Positions 11,701 through 22,856 of a stretch of DNA of 64,000 bases are shown in pieces. The notes under the pieces were generated by a model. That model worked only from the letters and a program-made list of their open reading frames with translations. It had not been told where the DNA came from and did no database searches. Every line of letters starts with the position of its first letter. The stretch's first letter is position 1. The position numbers and the translations under genes are program-made. This DNA comes from Antedon mediterranea. Taxonomy: Eukaryota > Echinodermata > Crinoidea > Comatulida > Antedonidae. The DNA lies in assembly GCF_964355755.1 (NCBI RefSeq), contig NC_092680.1:5495001-5559000 (forward strand), read 5' to 3'.

Positions 11701-14700
11701 TGAAATAATAAGAGTACCCAGGCTTAAAACAATTAATCTAATAATTATGTTTTTTTAATTGTTTTTAATGGTTTCCTCTCAAATCTATATAGGTAGGCAG
11801 GAGGGACAGCATGGGTATTTAGTATCCCATATATTTTATGGTTTTATATTTTTCATGATAATAAAAAATCTACGACGCGGTCACATTCATCTACAATACT
11901 ATTATTATTGAAATTCACCATTTAACGAACTTTTTGAAAAAATTGTAACATTCATTACACAAATAGGTTAAATTACAATTTGAAGAAAATATGACAAGGC
12001 CTGGAGACAAAACAATACTTCGTGTTCAGTCATCATCAAATTCACTGTGTGCTATTGGAATCGTAGATAAAAGTGTTGAACTCCTTGGAACAACTAACCA
12101 AATTACCAATGATAAGGTGAGTTTCTATGTTTTTGCTTTCATTAATGGATCCTGTTTCTTAATAGGAAACGTTTCTATCCTTCAGCTTTTATGCCTTTTA
12201 GTGGTTTCAATTAGGAATAATGTATTATAAGAACACGTTAATACGTTTATCGGACAAAATAATCCACGGCTTTACATTTGCTCATAAAAAATAGATAGTT
12301 TGTTTTTAGTAAACCCTCACCCCCACTTTTTTAATTTTTATACAGAAAAATTCAGTTGCAAATTCTAAACTCTAGATGTTTACATTTATTCCACACAGGT
12401 ATTCAATTCTTTAACAAACTATTCATATCAAAACTTTTACTACACTTCAAAATGTACTCGTAGCTTATTCATAAATAAACGATCAGAAGGCACTCCTACT
12501 CCACCACCACCTTCGAAGAGAGGGCACTTTTATCAAACTATTTACGTCAAAACGAAACATTTGGATAGTGCAACTGTTTTCTTGGTAAGTAAGATATATA
12601 TTTTAAACTAGTACTGTACTAACTATGGCGAAGCAAGGCAAACAGAGCGTAAGGGACCATAGTGGTCATTTAAGAGAGATGGCCGTTTACCAGAGGTGGT
12701 CAATTATGAGGTCCCTTACAAGCTTGAGGTGTGGTACTTTAAAAGATGTGGTTCCTCACAAGAGGTAGTGGTCGGTTACGAGAGCTGGTCGATAATAATA
12801 TAAGACGCGGTCTCTTACAAGAGGTGGTCGGTTATGTCGAGAAGCGGTCCCTTAAGAGAGAAGGTGGTCGTTTAAGAGAGGTGATCGTTACAAGAGGTGT
12901 TTGATTATGAGAAGCGGTCCCTTAGGAGAGGTGGTCGGTAATGAGGGTGTTTGCTTACGATGTATGTCGTTTTAGGGAGGTGGTCACTTTTTATGTTACA
13001 TTAGTGGTTAATGTTACATTAGTGGTTGATTTGTGTTACGTTAGTGGTTAATGGGCGTGTAGCGCAGTGTGTTGGACGTTCGACTACTGATCGTGAGATC
13101 GAGGTATAAATGGGAACCTGGTTAGATCATTTGTGTTTGCATTATAGGAGTATGTTTCCATATGTGTTTGATCCCAAAAAAATGACTAGGGTAATAATGT
13201 TTAGGCGCTTATAAATCCAGGATATTATTATTAATGTTACATTAGTGGTTTTGATATTTACGTTATAGTGGGTGATACTTAGTAGTAAGCTCTCTAGTTG
13301 TACACCAATTTATGTACAGTTTTATGATAAATAAAAGTACTTGGTGTACTGTGTTCATCACTACTTTACTTAAATGTTGCACTGAGTATAATTATGCATA
13401 CGACTCTACTTTATTTGTCACTGTTATTTTCAGAATGCTGGTGTTGCGTTTACGACAAGTTTAGATGTGGAAACAAGACCTTGCTATGAAATCACAGGTA
13501 ACTCAGTAGTAGTAAATCTTATGATGAAGACTAATGTGTTAGTTGTGTGGTTTTAACATTTGCTTATCACTTCAAAAATAATTTACAGTGGTGTATCTAG
13601 TAGTATTAGTATTAAAATGAATTAGTGGTATTAGGATAGTATCAAAACATGAGGCGGCGTTTAAATTATATTATTATGGTGACATGGCGGGGCCTTTAGT
13701 AGAATAAAATAAAAACCAGTCCTCCTTGTCATTAAATTTCTTAATTGGACTAAATATTTAATTGCCCCTATTTAGGCCCAAATGGGTTATTCTAATCTAA
13801 GCTTTGTTTTACCTGGTAAAACTTTTTCGACATTTCTGAAATTAAAATAAAATAATAAAATTTTGATTTGAATAAATGTATAGACATTATGTTATTTTGT
13901 TTTTTTTTTTTTTTTGTTTTTTTTTGTACTAACGTTTTTTGTTAGGGTTACATTTTTAAAGAACTTGTGCTTATTTTGTATCCCATTTTATTATCATATT
14001 ATTTGTATTGTATTTGTATATGTTTTTATATTGATTATGGAATAAAAATGTCGCATATTGATAGTAAATTTGGAATTGTAGTAGACTCCGTAACTAAAGC
14101 AAAACAGATAGCAGCAAATCCAACAGACGAAGTCGAAGTCAAAAAAGAAGAACATGCAGTCAACATAAGAACATATTTTCCAGAAACACTTTTGTGGCAA
14201 ATTAAAAGAACTCGGTAAGAATTCGAAAGTGATTATTGTACATACGCACATACATACATGTGGTAGGGATTTAATTTTTTAGATGGTCAGATATTGGTGT
14301 GTGTGTGTGTGTGTGTGCGTGTGTGTCTCTCTCTTGACAAGATAACGTCAAAACTCAACGGATCTTTACCAAATTTAAACCACAGATAGATATGTGGTCA
14401 CGGACGACTCAATTCAATTTTGGAGATATTCTGAACCAGGATCCCAATTCTGAACTGTTATTTTATTATTAAGTATAGGTAGTACATCGAAACTAGGCTA
14501 CAAGGCGGATTTTTATAACGATTTTTGATCCTGTATCTCTTGTTATTACTCTTGGCGGAGGTTGTGTACCGGTAATGCATCTGTATTCGTAATATTGCTT
14601 ATTGAACATTTTTGTTTTCAACACTAATATAAAAGCTGAAAATAAACTTCCTATGAATAAGGGGAAGCCAATGTCCAGATTCTGGAAGATGTTTGAGATG

Positions 14701-16568
14701 ACCGATTCCTCTACATTTGTTAGGGAGATAGTTGTCGCCTCTCAGTTTTCGCGAGCAGGCCCCTTATTTGTATGTCAACATCATGAATGCACGGTGCCTC
14801 AAAACGAATCGGCGACCTTCCACTCTCCTTTTTTGACAGCAAAATGAAATTAAGACTTTTTCATATTACTTTATTTTAAACGAATATTAATAATTGATAT
14901 AGGTAAGAATAAGTACGCCTTGACATAGTACTACTCTTGTCTAAGCATATATTAGCACACCTCCATTTCAGAAATTCTGAATCCGTCTCTGTTTGATACA
15001 ATTTCGATATGATTTGTATGCATAGGATAAATAGTTGAAACTTTTTTTATCTTTTTAAACTTTAAAGTGAAGAAGATGGCGTAGCCAAGTTTGATCTGAA
15101 AGTTCCTGATACGATCACCGATTGGAAAGCAAACGGATTCTGTATATCACCCGACAGTGACATTGGTATTGGAGAAACTACAACATTACGTGCATTTAAA
15201 CCGTTTTTCGTTTCTTTAACGCTTCCTTACTCGGTAATTCGCAACGAAAGTGTTCCATTGAAAGTCACGGTGTTTAACTACCTTGCTGACCAATGTCTTA
15301 TGGTAAGATATGATACATAATATGTATCTTACTTTTTAAATCAATTCGTATGTATATCAGTGTAAAATACAATATTTATAAACACGTGGTAATTACAACA
15401 AAATACTAACTTACACGTGATGTATGAGTACTTTAGTATGCTCTTGGAACCTGTCTAGCAAATATCTGTAATGAAAAGTGATTTTGTTAATGGCATTTAT
15501 TTTTTTAGGTCAAACTTGAGCTCAAGGAAAGTAGTAACTTTACAACATTGGGTAATGACTTTACACGTAAAGTGTGCGTTTGTGGAGGTGGGTCAAAGAC
15601 TGTCCATTACAGAATAGTATCACATACACTTGGACATGTTCCCATGACAGGTAATTTTCTTTTGTACACTACACCATTTCAAAAATTGCGCAAAACATGA
15701 AATCAATATGATACTATGAAATGGTTTAAATTATTGTAATGAAATATTGAACTAATTGTAATTAATTTACAATATAATATAAATTTATTTAAAAAATGTA
15801 ATATATAATATTTTCTGCTATGGTTCATTAAAATGTAGTTTCTGCTGTAACCAAGGGTTTCAGTAAAGCACTTGGTCGTAGAATGTGTGACGGTGAACCT
15901 GATCGCCCAGACAAACAATACATTGGCTTGACCGATGGAGTACAGCGTGATTTGCTTGTTGAGGTAAGCGAAAACTAAACATACAAACAATTGCGTATAA
16001 TAATTATATTATTATTATTGCACAACAATTGGTGCATACTAGAATCGGCGTATAACTGCACATACCCAACTACCCATACCATAAAGCGTGCTTACCACTA
16101 ACTGCCCATACACCAACTGCGCATATCACTAACTGAGCATACCACTAACTGCGTATTCCACTAACTGCGCATACCACATTGCATTTTCCTATCTTTCTAA
16201 CCTCCATTCATTACTCTATGTTATTGTATTTCAGTTTATTCTCATGTTACACACTGTACTAATATATCTAGAAATTAAAACTTTGTGTGTATTTTTTGTT
16301 AGCCTGAAGGGATAGAAAAGGATGAAACGCAGTCATCAGTTATATGTTTAAGCAGCAATGAAACGAACGAAAAAGGAAGCTATAAAGTAAACTTCCCTGA
16401 AAACATTGTACCTGGATCGGACAGAGTGAAATTACAATTAATTGGTAGGCCTATGTTCGTATGTGTTTGTAACAAAACGACGAGAACGATTGCGATCATT
16501 ATCTGATCATCAGGAATGAAAATCTGTTTCTGTGAAGGTCACATGAACCCCATATTGAACCTAAAACC

Positions 16569-16618
<50 letters not shown>

Positions 16619-19600
16619 CCCACAATACTTGCATTCACTCAATTTTAATAATTACAATGCACACAATTTAGTATATTCTCATTCTACGTCATATCCGCCT
16701 ATGTTCTTTTCAATATAATGTAAAGCGTCGGTGTAGGCTATACATAAATTCATTATAATGTATTCAATTTGAAAATGCTAATACGTTTGCGTGATACATA
16801 TATTTTTGTAGGAGATATAATGGGACCAGCTCTCAACAACATGAATCATCTAATCCGGTTACCAACTGGTTGTGGAGAACAGAATATTGTAAAAATGGCG
16901 CCAAACGTTTACGTCTTAAAATACCTTATAAACACAGGTCAAATCGAGGCTCGGCTAAAACAAACGATAGTTAACAACATAAGAGCAGGTGAGTTAATTG
17001 TTTCACAACCTACTGTGTGTTTGTTTCCTAAAATGAGATTTACAGCTACTTGTATACAATTTTAAAATAAAGGTTAATATTGTTCTACAACACTCACTAA
17101 TTTCAAATTTTCTTAATATTTTTGGAGAAACCATTCTCCGTCCTCAGCGGGTGTTGCCTGACTGAAGACTGATTGACTCCCTCCTTCTGGACGTAGATGG
17201 CGTCCTACGTGGTGTTTCTATTAGAGAGTCATAGACTTTGAAAGTTATCTGTATAAATATATAAATAGCCTCCCGTATTTTCCTGAGAATTAATTTGTCC
17301 TCTCGGCATAAAATCTTGACGTTAGAATTATCAATTTCGTAGCCTGTGGGTTTAAGGTGTTCAGCAATGGCAGACTGAATGGAGGGGGTTATTGCAATAT
17401 GTTCTAAATACGTTCCCTCAAAGACCTCTTTGTTTCGCCTATGTACACTTTGTCACAGCCTTTACAAGGAAGACGATAAACTAATCCTGATTTATCCTCA
17501 ATGGATAGGAGCGACAAGAATTTGACGAAGTGTCTGATGTGGTTTAAAGGCGGTGGGGGTACCGTATTGTCCATAAACCCGTTTAAGTTGCTCGAATATA
17601 CATTTAACGAAAGGAATCACCACCAGGATTTTTCTAGTACTAGATGTAGAAAGTTCTAGATTTGAATTCCGCTGGTGACTGGTGTTTCTTTACCGTGGCA
17701 CGCTTAAAACTCCAAATCTGCGTATCCACAGCGTTTTAATGCCGATTTAACATGTTTAATTTATTGTCTTTATCAACCTGATGTGTGACCACAGTATCAG
17801 CTCCATCAAAAAGAGTCCTAATCACACTAAGTTTGTGCTCTAGTGGGTGATGGGAGTCAAAGGCCAGGTATTGGTCAGTGTGAGTTGGTTTTCTATACAC
17901 ACTGACCTCTAACCTCCCATCGAATTGTCTTTTCACAAGCGTATCAAGAAAGGGCAACCGTCCGTCTTTTTCAGGATCGTTAGTGAACTTTATGTGTGGA
18001 TTCTGGCTGTTAATATGTTCAGTAAATTCTTAAATTTTGGATCTGTCGATAATCACATAAGTGTCGTCCACGTATTGAAACCACACTTTCGGACCACTTT
18101 TCGCAGATTTTAGAGCTTTAAGTTCAAAATCTTCGATATACATGTTCGCGATGATTGGACTAACAGGAGACCCCATAGCGCAACCATGATCTTTCAAAAG
18201 TCTATGACTCTCCAATAGAAACACCAAGTAGGACGCCACCTACGTCCAGAAGTAGGGAGTCAATTTAGTCGCTGAGGAAGCCAAAAAATAAATTACGAAA
18301 ATTTGAAATTAGTGAGTGTTGTAGAACAGTATTAACCTTTATTTTAATATTTTCCACCGATGCAGCCCAATCGAAACATTACGATTTTCCAAGCATTCGA
18401 GAACCAGGATAAAGTATGTGAACTGTGTTGAGCAATGTGCTCTATTGATAAGATATGCTTCTCTGATTTAAAGATGTATCTTATTGTATTGAAATGAGAG
18501 AGGTAGACAGAAAACAATTAAAAAAATTATTTAATTCTAGGCTATCAACGAGAGCTGAATTATCGCAGACAAGATGGATCATATAGTGCTTTTGGTCAAT
18601 CCGACTACGACGGTAGTACCTGGTAAGTTGTTGAAGAGCTGATTGACAAGTATACAAGAAAAATAAACAAAAATATGTAAATGTGTTCTTCTATTACCAC
18701 AATTATTGCATACATGCAAACAAATATTTTTTTTAATGAATTAGAGTAAGTAGATACAAATGTTGAATTCTCAATATACCTGGATTTTTCTTTTAAAATA
18801 ACAATAATCATTATATCTATAGGTTAACAGCGTTCGTATTAAGAACGTTTGCAGAATCTGATGAATTCATTGAAATAGATAGCAACCTAATGAGAGAGAG
18901 TCTGTCGTGGTTAATAAACCAACAAAAGAAGAAAACAGGTTGTATCATGTCAAGAGGAACTCTATTTAACAAGGCTATGAAGGTATGCCTAGGCCTATTT
19001 GACGTCTTACACAAACGAATGCATAAAGCAAAGTTGTTCAGAATATTTGGTAGCACTTTTAAACAGCTTTAAGCATAGCACATTCATTTCGTCCTCAATG
19101 TAATGACATCGACTTCAATATCTAGGCCTACTTAGGGCGAATGATATTCAGTATAACTTTCACTTTTTCTCATTTTTCGATAGGGTGGTGTTTCAGATGA
19201 AATAACGTTGACCGCATATACTTTGATAACAATGACTGAAGCTGTTGGTCAGAAGTTGGTAAATATTAAGTTTATTGTCTAAATAATTTATAAAAGAACA
19301 TAATCCAAAGCATTCAAATAGGTAATTTTTTTATATTCTTTCATTATTATTTCTCAGAACAGAGGTATTGATCTGGCCAGTAAATGTCTTGTCAATCGAT
19401 GGGATGACATTGATTCGGGTATTCGGAATGACCCTTATTCGGTTGCATTGCTGGCGTACGCATTCAAACTCTCTAAGAACGTCCGTTATCACGAAGTGCT
19501 TAGCCAATTAAATGAACTTGCAATTGAAGAAAGTAAGATTCAATATAATTATCCTTTAAAGAAATAATCTCTACAATTATTGCTTTGTCAATTTCAAAAT

Positions 19601-22428
19601 AAATATAATAGTTAAACATTTACATTATTTTAACAGATGGATTGAAACACTGGGAACGTCCTGAAGGTCTAAGACCTAAGAACACATGTTATTACTGCCG
19701 AGCATCTTCAGCGGAGGTAGAAATGACTGCTTACGCTCTTTTAGCGCTTGATTTAGAAGTTGGCGCCGACCAAATAGAAGCATTAAAGATCTCTAAATGG
19801 CTTATTAAACAACAAAATGCCAATGGTGGATATTCGTCTACCCAGGTTTGTACAGTCATCACTTTATTGTTACTTAGGTAAAAGGTAAGGTCGAAACCTA
19901 AGCTAATGCGGCCGTGGTGCCCATCTCCATTTCTTTGGGCCAGACTCCACTAATTGTGTAGGTTTGTGGGAGGTACGCCACTCCTCCCGCACAAACGAGT
20001 ATGATTTACCTTCCCATTACTTACATACCGGTACCCATTTCTATCACCGGGGTGGAGAGGAACAATGTGGATAAAGAATCTTGCTCAAGGACCCAACACT
20101 GCAGTGCACGGGCCGGGGCTTGAACCACCGGCAACCTATTAATTAAGTCCAATGCACTAGCCACTGCACCACAGTGCTCCACATATTGTTACTTAATTAT
20201 GTCGTACCATTGCTAAAAACTAACTCAATAACTTTTTTTTACAATGTATTTAATCTAACAGGACACAGTGATTGCGTTAAAAGCACTGTCATATTTTTCC
20301 GAGGCACTTTACACAGGGGAAACGACCCAGATGAGTATCACAGTGACCTCGTCGGCTGGAGGTGAAACCGAAACATTTGAATTAGACTCCTCTAATCGCC
20401 TGTTACTTCAGAGAATGGACATAGAAAAAGCGCCAACAACGGTTGATATAGAGGCTTCCGGGACTGGGTGTGCTCTTATACAGGTACTATACATATGTAT
20501 ATTATAAAAGAACAAACGAAAATAGAGAAACTCTGAACACAATCTAGTAGAAGTAAAATGAAAAGTGAAAATAAGACACCTAGAAAGTTTCTAGAATTAT
20601 AGTATATATATAATTTTATATATCCTAGGTTCAAACACTCTACAACATCTATGAAAAACCAGAAGTGGAAGTAGAACCATTCAGTATCAGTGTCGAATCA
20701 ATCCCAGATGAAAAGCTGGGATGCCAAAAACAGACTGTCCGAATTACCGTATCGTAAGTTATAATTTATAACAAAACAGTAACGAAGAAAAAAATATTCG
20801 CTGCGTCTCAGGATGCAGATAAAGCAATGATTATAAGGTTGATACACCTGGATACGCCACAAACAGCAAATACTACTGTAGTATAACCTAAAAGTAGATT
20901 TGGACACACAAAAAGATAATAATTATCTATAAAATTATCATTTTTTTCTAATTGTTGATATTCAGTTCAATTTAATTCCACACAATACACAATAACATAC
21001 AGGATAATAAATACAATGAAGTAATCATGTGGGGAGAGGGTCATAAAGTCAGAAAGACTTTAAATTTGACCCACCCCAACATATAACATTACGAATACGA
21101 AAAGAAAACAAAATACATAAACTAATGATAAATAAAAGAAAACAAAGCTACAATTTCTATTTAAACCACTTTATCCAATCTTAACTGGTCTTATGAAATA
21201 CGTTCATCATATCTTGAAAGTAAATAGTTCTTGTAGTATACTAATTTCAATTCGACAGGTACAATGGTGAAGACCAAGTATCCAGTATGTCTATTGTAGA
21301 GGTTAAGCTTGTTTCTGGATATTATGCGGATAAAGATTCACTCAAAAGTCAGGACACACTATCGATAAGTCAGGAAGCAGTGCTTATTAAAACACTTGGA
21401 TTCAAGAGATATGAAGCTAATGGTAACATGCTCGAGTTTTATTTTGATGAGGTAAGTCATTCAAATATAATTAATATACTGTATATTGTTTTAAATGTTG
21501 TGTGTTTTCTATGCCATATATTACTATCTTCTGTATTATAGAATATTAGTTATTGTTATTCCTCCTAAAGCTTGGTTCCCACTAGTGACGCAACGTTACG
21601 CAATCTACGCAACGTAAGCAAATGCCCTTCTAATAATTTGCCCCGCCTGCGTGAAATCAAACATGCGATGTTTGCAGCCCTATTGCGTCGTAGGTTCCCA
21701 CTTCTGATTACGCAATACATCACTTTGCGTTGCGTTCTAGTGGGAATCACGATTTCTAGGCATACAAATTGCCGATATATGAAATAATTTTTTTGTAAGC
21801 CTACTCAGTTATGTAGAAGAAATAAAATTCATATTCGTTTCAATTTCAGTTTACCTCTGAACCAATAAGTTTTGAATTTGATGTGGTACAAGAATTAAAA
21901 GTAAAGAATTCTAAGCCTGGAATAGTAACCGTGTATGACTATTATGAAGCAGGTAGGACACAATTGTATCAATATTGTATTAAAACAAATATTTATATAC
22001 ATTCAACAAAAATGTATATTGTTGATCCATGTCATACATTCTTGTTATTCTCTCTATTTTTTTATTTTTTATTATCGCCAATTGTTTTCTTTGTTTTAAG
22101 GTGACTAATATTTTTTAAAAAACATATTTTAAAAACATAAATATTCTCCTTCCATACGATTTAATTTATTTATATGTTTCATATTCTGTTTTAATGTGTG
22201 TGAGTTGTGCGGAGATTACATATTAAAAACTAGCAACTTATCCTGCTTACTTACTACCATAGTAGGCGGAAATATAAAAATAAGAAAGATGCTGAATTTG
22301 ATGTTGAGAAGAATGAGGAGAAAAAGAAGAAGATCGTGATGATATTGTATATACATTTAATGGTATTTTGTTTACTTTGTCTTTTTACAGAATTGAAGTC
22401 TGTTAAATCCTACAAGTTTTGTCGGTAG
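5083..22428 (+). CDS. A2M-like thioester protein with mucin-like N-terminus, copy B (32 exons, about 1703 aa)
   Basis: Likely a secreted protease-trapping/opsonic protein of the A2M family. Exons: 5083-5708, 5992-6184, 6489-6651, 6886-6941, 7350-7536, 7750-7834, 8258-8363, 8485-8614, 8899-9008, 10021-10197, 10503-10733, 10915-11053, 11479-11651, 11967-12116, 12399-12584, 13434-13497, 14082-14214, 15068-15302, 15509-15650, 15839-15963, 16303-16444, 16812-16988, 18541-18622, 18823-18982, 19184-19258, 19358-19532, 19637-19845, 20262-20483, 20629-20753, 21259-21451, 21850-21952, 22391-22428. Phases agree throughout (5112 nt). Residues, roughly: signal 1-22, Thr/Pro repeats 40-180, MG1-MG5 209-735 ([26 protein letters not shown]), MG6 and bait 735-970 (IRTYFPET), MG7 to 1095, CUB/thioester domain 1096-1590 (GCGEQ at 1204-1208), receptor-binding domain to 1703. 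Asn1320 (LFNKAMK) occupies the reactivity-tuning position. The exon 17 acceptor is the doubtful point. Confidence 0.88.
8675..8853. mobile_element. Foldback MITE in intron 8 of copy B
   Basis: 179 bp, ends AGCGTGGTTCTCACTAG and CTAGTGGGAACCAAGCT, flanked by TTA (8672-8674) and TGA (8854-8856). Copy C has the empty site ATGTTAGATT, so a 3-bp TTA target was duplicated. Confidence 0.85.
9721..9960. repeat. Possible dispersed repeat with foldback core in intron 9 of copy B
   Basis: The long intron 9 (9009-10020) contains arms GGACATCTAAGGA...GGATAAG (9791-9815) and CTTATCCATCCTTAGACATCC (9852-9872) that can pair, within a block rich in TTTATTTAGCATTTAAAA-type sequence. Homologous blocks lie near 28,170-28,400 (C) and 47,090-47,330 (D). 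The rest of intron 9 is AT-rich with no coding signal. Confidence 0.4.
12626..13050 (+). repeat. Degenerate GAGGTGGTC minisatellite in intron 15 of copy B
   Basis: About 400 bp built from variants of AAGAGAGGTGGTCGGTTA and GAGAAGCGGTCCCTTA, followed by ATGTTACATTAGTGGTT repeats. Copy C has the same block at 31074-31490; D lacks it. Confidence 0.75.
13053..13232 (+). mobile_element. SINE in intron 15 of copy B
   Basis: Begins GGGCGTGTAGCGCAGTGTG (A-box-like), then GATCGTGAGATCGAGG, GTATAAATGGGAACCTGG, and ends with an AGGCGCTTATAAATCCAG tail and ATT repeats. It lies inside a run of ATGTTACATTAGTGGTT repeats. The same copy is at 31500-31679 in C. Confidence 0.7.
14082..14214 (+). other. Copy B exon 17: bait region end and IRTYFPET motif
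   Basis: The 3' part is conserved in all copies ([12 protein letters not shown], then [17 protein letters not shown]); in the A2M family this YFPET motif follows the bait region that target proteases cut. The 5' part differs between copies; here it starts [12 protein letters not shown]. The acceptor homologous to that of copy C (AG 14063-14064) would give a stop at 14079-14081, so the next AGs must be used: exon start 14082, or 14085 (tandem TAGTAG). Neither has a good pyrimidine tract. Confidence 0.65.
14602..14847 (+). other. Unexplained conserved reading frame in intron 17 of copy B
   Basis: An 81-codon frame ([19 protein letters not shown], then [17 protein letters not shown]) kept at high identity in C (33025-33261) and D (51984-52208). 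In D, 1 nt fewer in GTTTTCGCG shifts the second half to [18 protein letters not shown], which reads more like protein. It has no place in the A2M fold, so it is probably a fossil of an inserted gene or transposon. I do not recognise the family. Confidence 0.3.
16080..16176 (+). repeat. About 16-bp minisatellite in intron 20 of copy B
   Basis: About six imperfect copies of ACTAACTGCGCATACC. The same array is at about 34530-34622 in C and 53570-53655 in D. Confidence 0.8.
16570..16617 (+). repeat. (ATA)n microsatellite in intron 21 of copy B
   Basis: About 16 ATA repeats in B against about 4-5 in C and D at the homologous place. Confidence 0.9.
16812..16988 (+). other. Copy B exon 22: thioester exon
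   Basis: Encodes [20 protein letters not shown] followed by CGEQN. GCGEQ (16868-16882) is the internal Cys-Gln thioester site of A2M/C3/TEP proteins, preceded by the usual RLPTG. The matching exons are 35268-35444 in C and 54302-54478 in D, identical in the motif. Confidence 0.95.
17062..18347 (-). mobile_element. Truncated Penelope-like element in intron 22 of copy B
   Basis: On the - strand, 18239-18030 encodes the end of a reverse transcriptase ([25 protein letters not shown]); 17957-17736 continues with [10 protein letters not shown] and HPLEHKL; and about 17530-17420 encodes a GIY-YIG endonuclease ([18 protein letters not shown]). RT followed by GIY-YIG is the Penelope-like order. The upstream RT motifs are missing and the frame is broken, so it is dead. 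In B the join CATGTTAAATCGGCATTAAA reads [11 protein letters not shown] without interruption. The ends form a long inverted repeat (17062-17245 with 18193-18347) that includes the start of the truncated RT. Confidence 0.88.
19877..20184 (-). mobile_element. tRNA-derived SINE in intron 27 of copy B
   Basis: The same insertion as in copy A, with ATTGTTACTTA at 19866-19876 and 20185-20195. It has small internal deletions relative to A. Confidence 0.85.
21569..21753. mobile_element. Foldback MITE in intron 30 of copy B
   Basis: The same insertion as in copy A, about 185 bp, with the right end slightly decayed (CACGAT). Confidence 0.75.
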
Positions 22429-22496
22429 TCACTTTACCACCAGTATATGAAAGATGCTACTAACCAGTAGATTAGTTAAAAACATAATAATTGTTC

Positions 22497-22502
22497 AATA
22501 AA
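22497..22502 (+). promoter_or_regulatory. Polyadenylation signal, copy B
   Basis: AATAAA about 70 nt after the stop at 22426-22428. Confidence 0.75.
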
Positions 22503-22809
22503 GTTTTCTATGATTAAATTTACAGTTAATCTTTGATGAGACTACTATCTTCCTCTTTTCTTTAATATTGTTAATTGTAACCCTTCGACATAATCGTAAA
22601 GTGGAAAATGATAGTTATAAAACAAAACGTTTCCAAACTAGTCCAGTTCTTTTTATGGTTGAACTTTTGAACAAAATTTAACTTATTTATTTTTGCTTGT
22701 ATTTTTTTTACGTAACTGCAGTCTAACTTATTCGTATTTATATTTTGTTGATTGTGTCTATGGTTTAAATTTTTTTGGTCGCGTGGACGTGACTCTATAG
22801 TTCACTATG

Positions 22810-22856
22810 TCGGTCGGTCGGTCTCTCTGTCGGTCTGTCTGTCTGTCTGTCGGTCC
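22810..22856 (+). repeat. (TCGG)n/(TCTG)n microsatellite, B-C intergenic
   Basis: The same repeat at the homologous place. Confidence 0.85.

Noticed and set aside
13053-13110. Possible tRNA gene (A-box and B-box-like sequence)
   Set aside because: No cloverleaf can be completed and a SINE body and tail follow; it is the tRNA-derived head of a SINE.
15703-15990. - strand frame of about 95 codons, present in all copies
   Set aside because: It covers exon 20 in antisense and AT-rich intron; conservation follows from the exon and the recent duplication.
16080-16176. CRISPR-like regular repeats
   Set aside because: The 16-bp units are directly adjacent and degenerate, with no spacers, inside a eukaryotic intron; it is a minisatellite.
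17925-18113. + strand frames over the Penelope-like element
   Set aside because: The RT and GIY-YIG motifs are on the - strand; the + strand frames are shadows.
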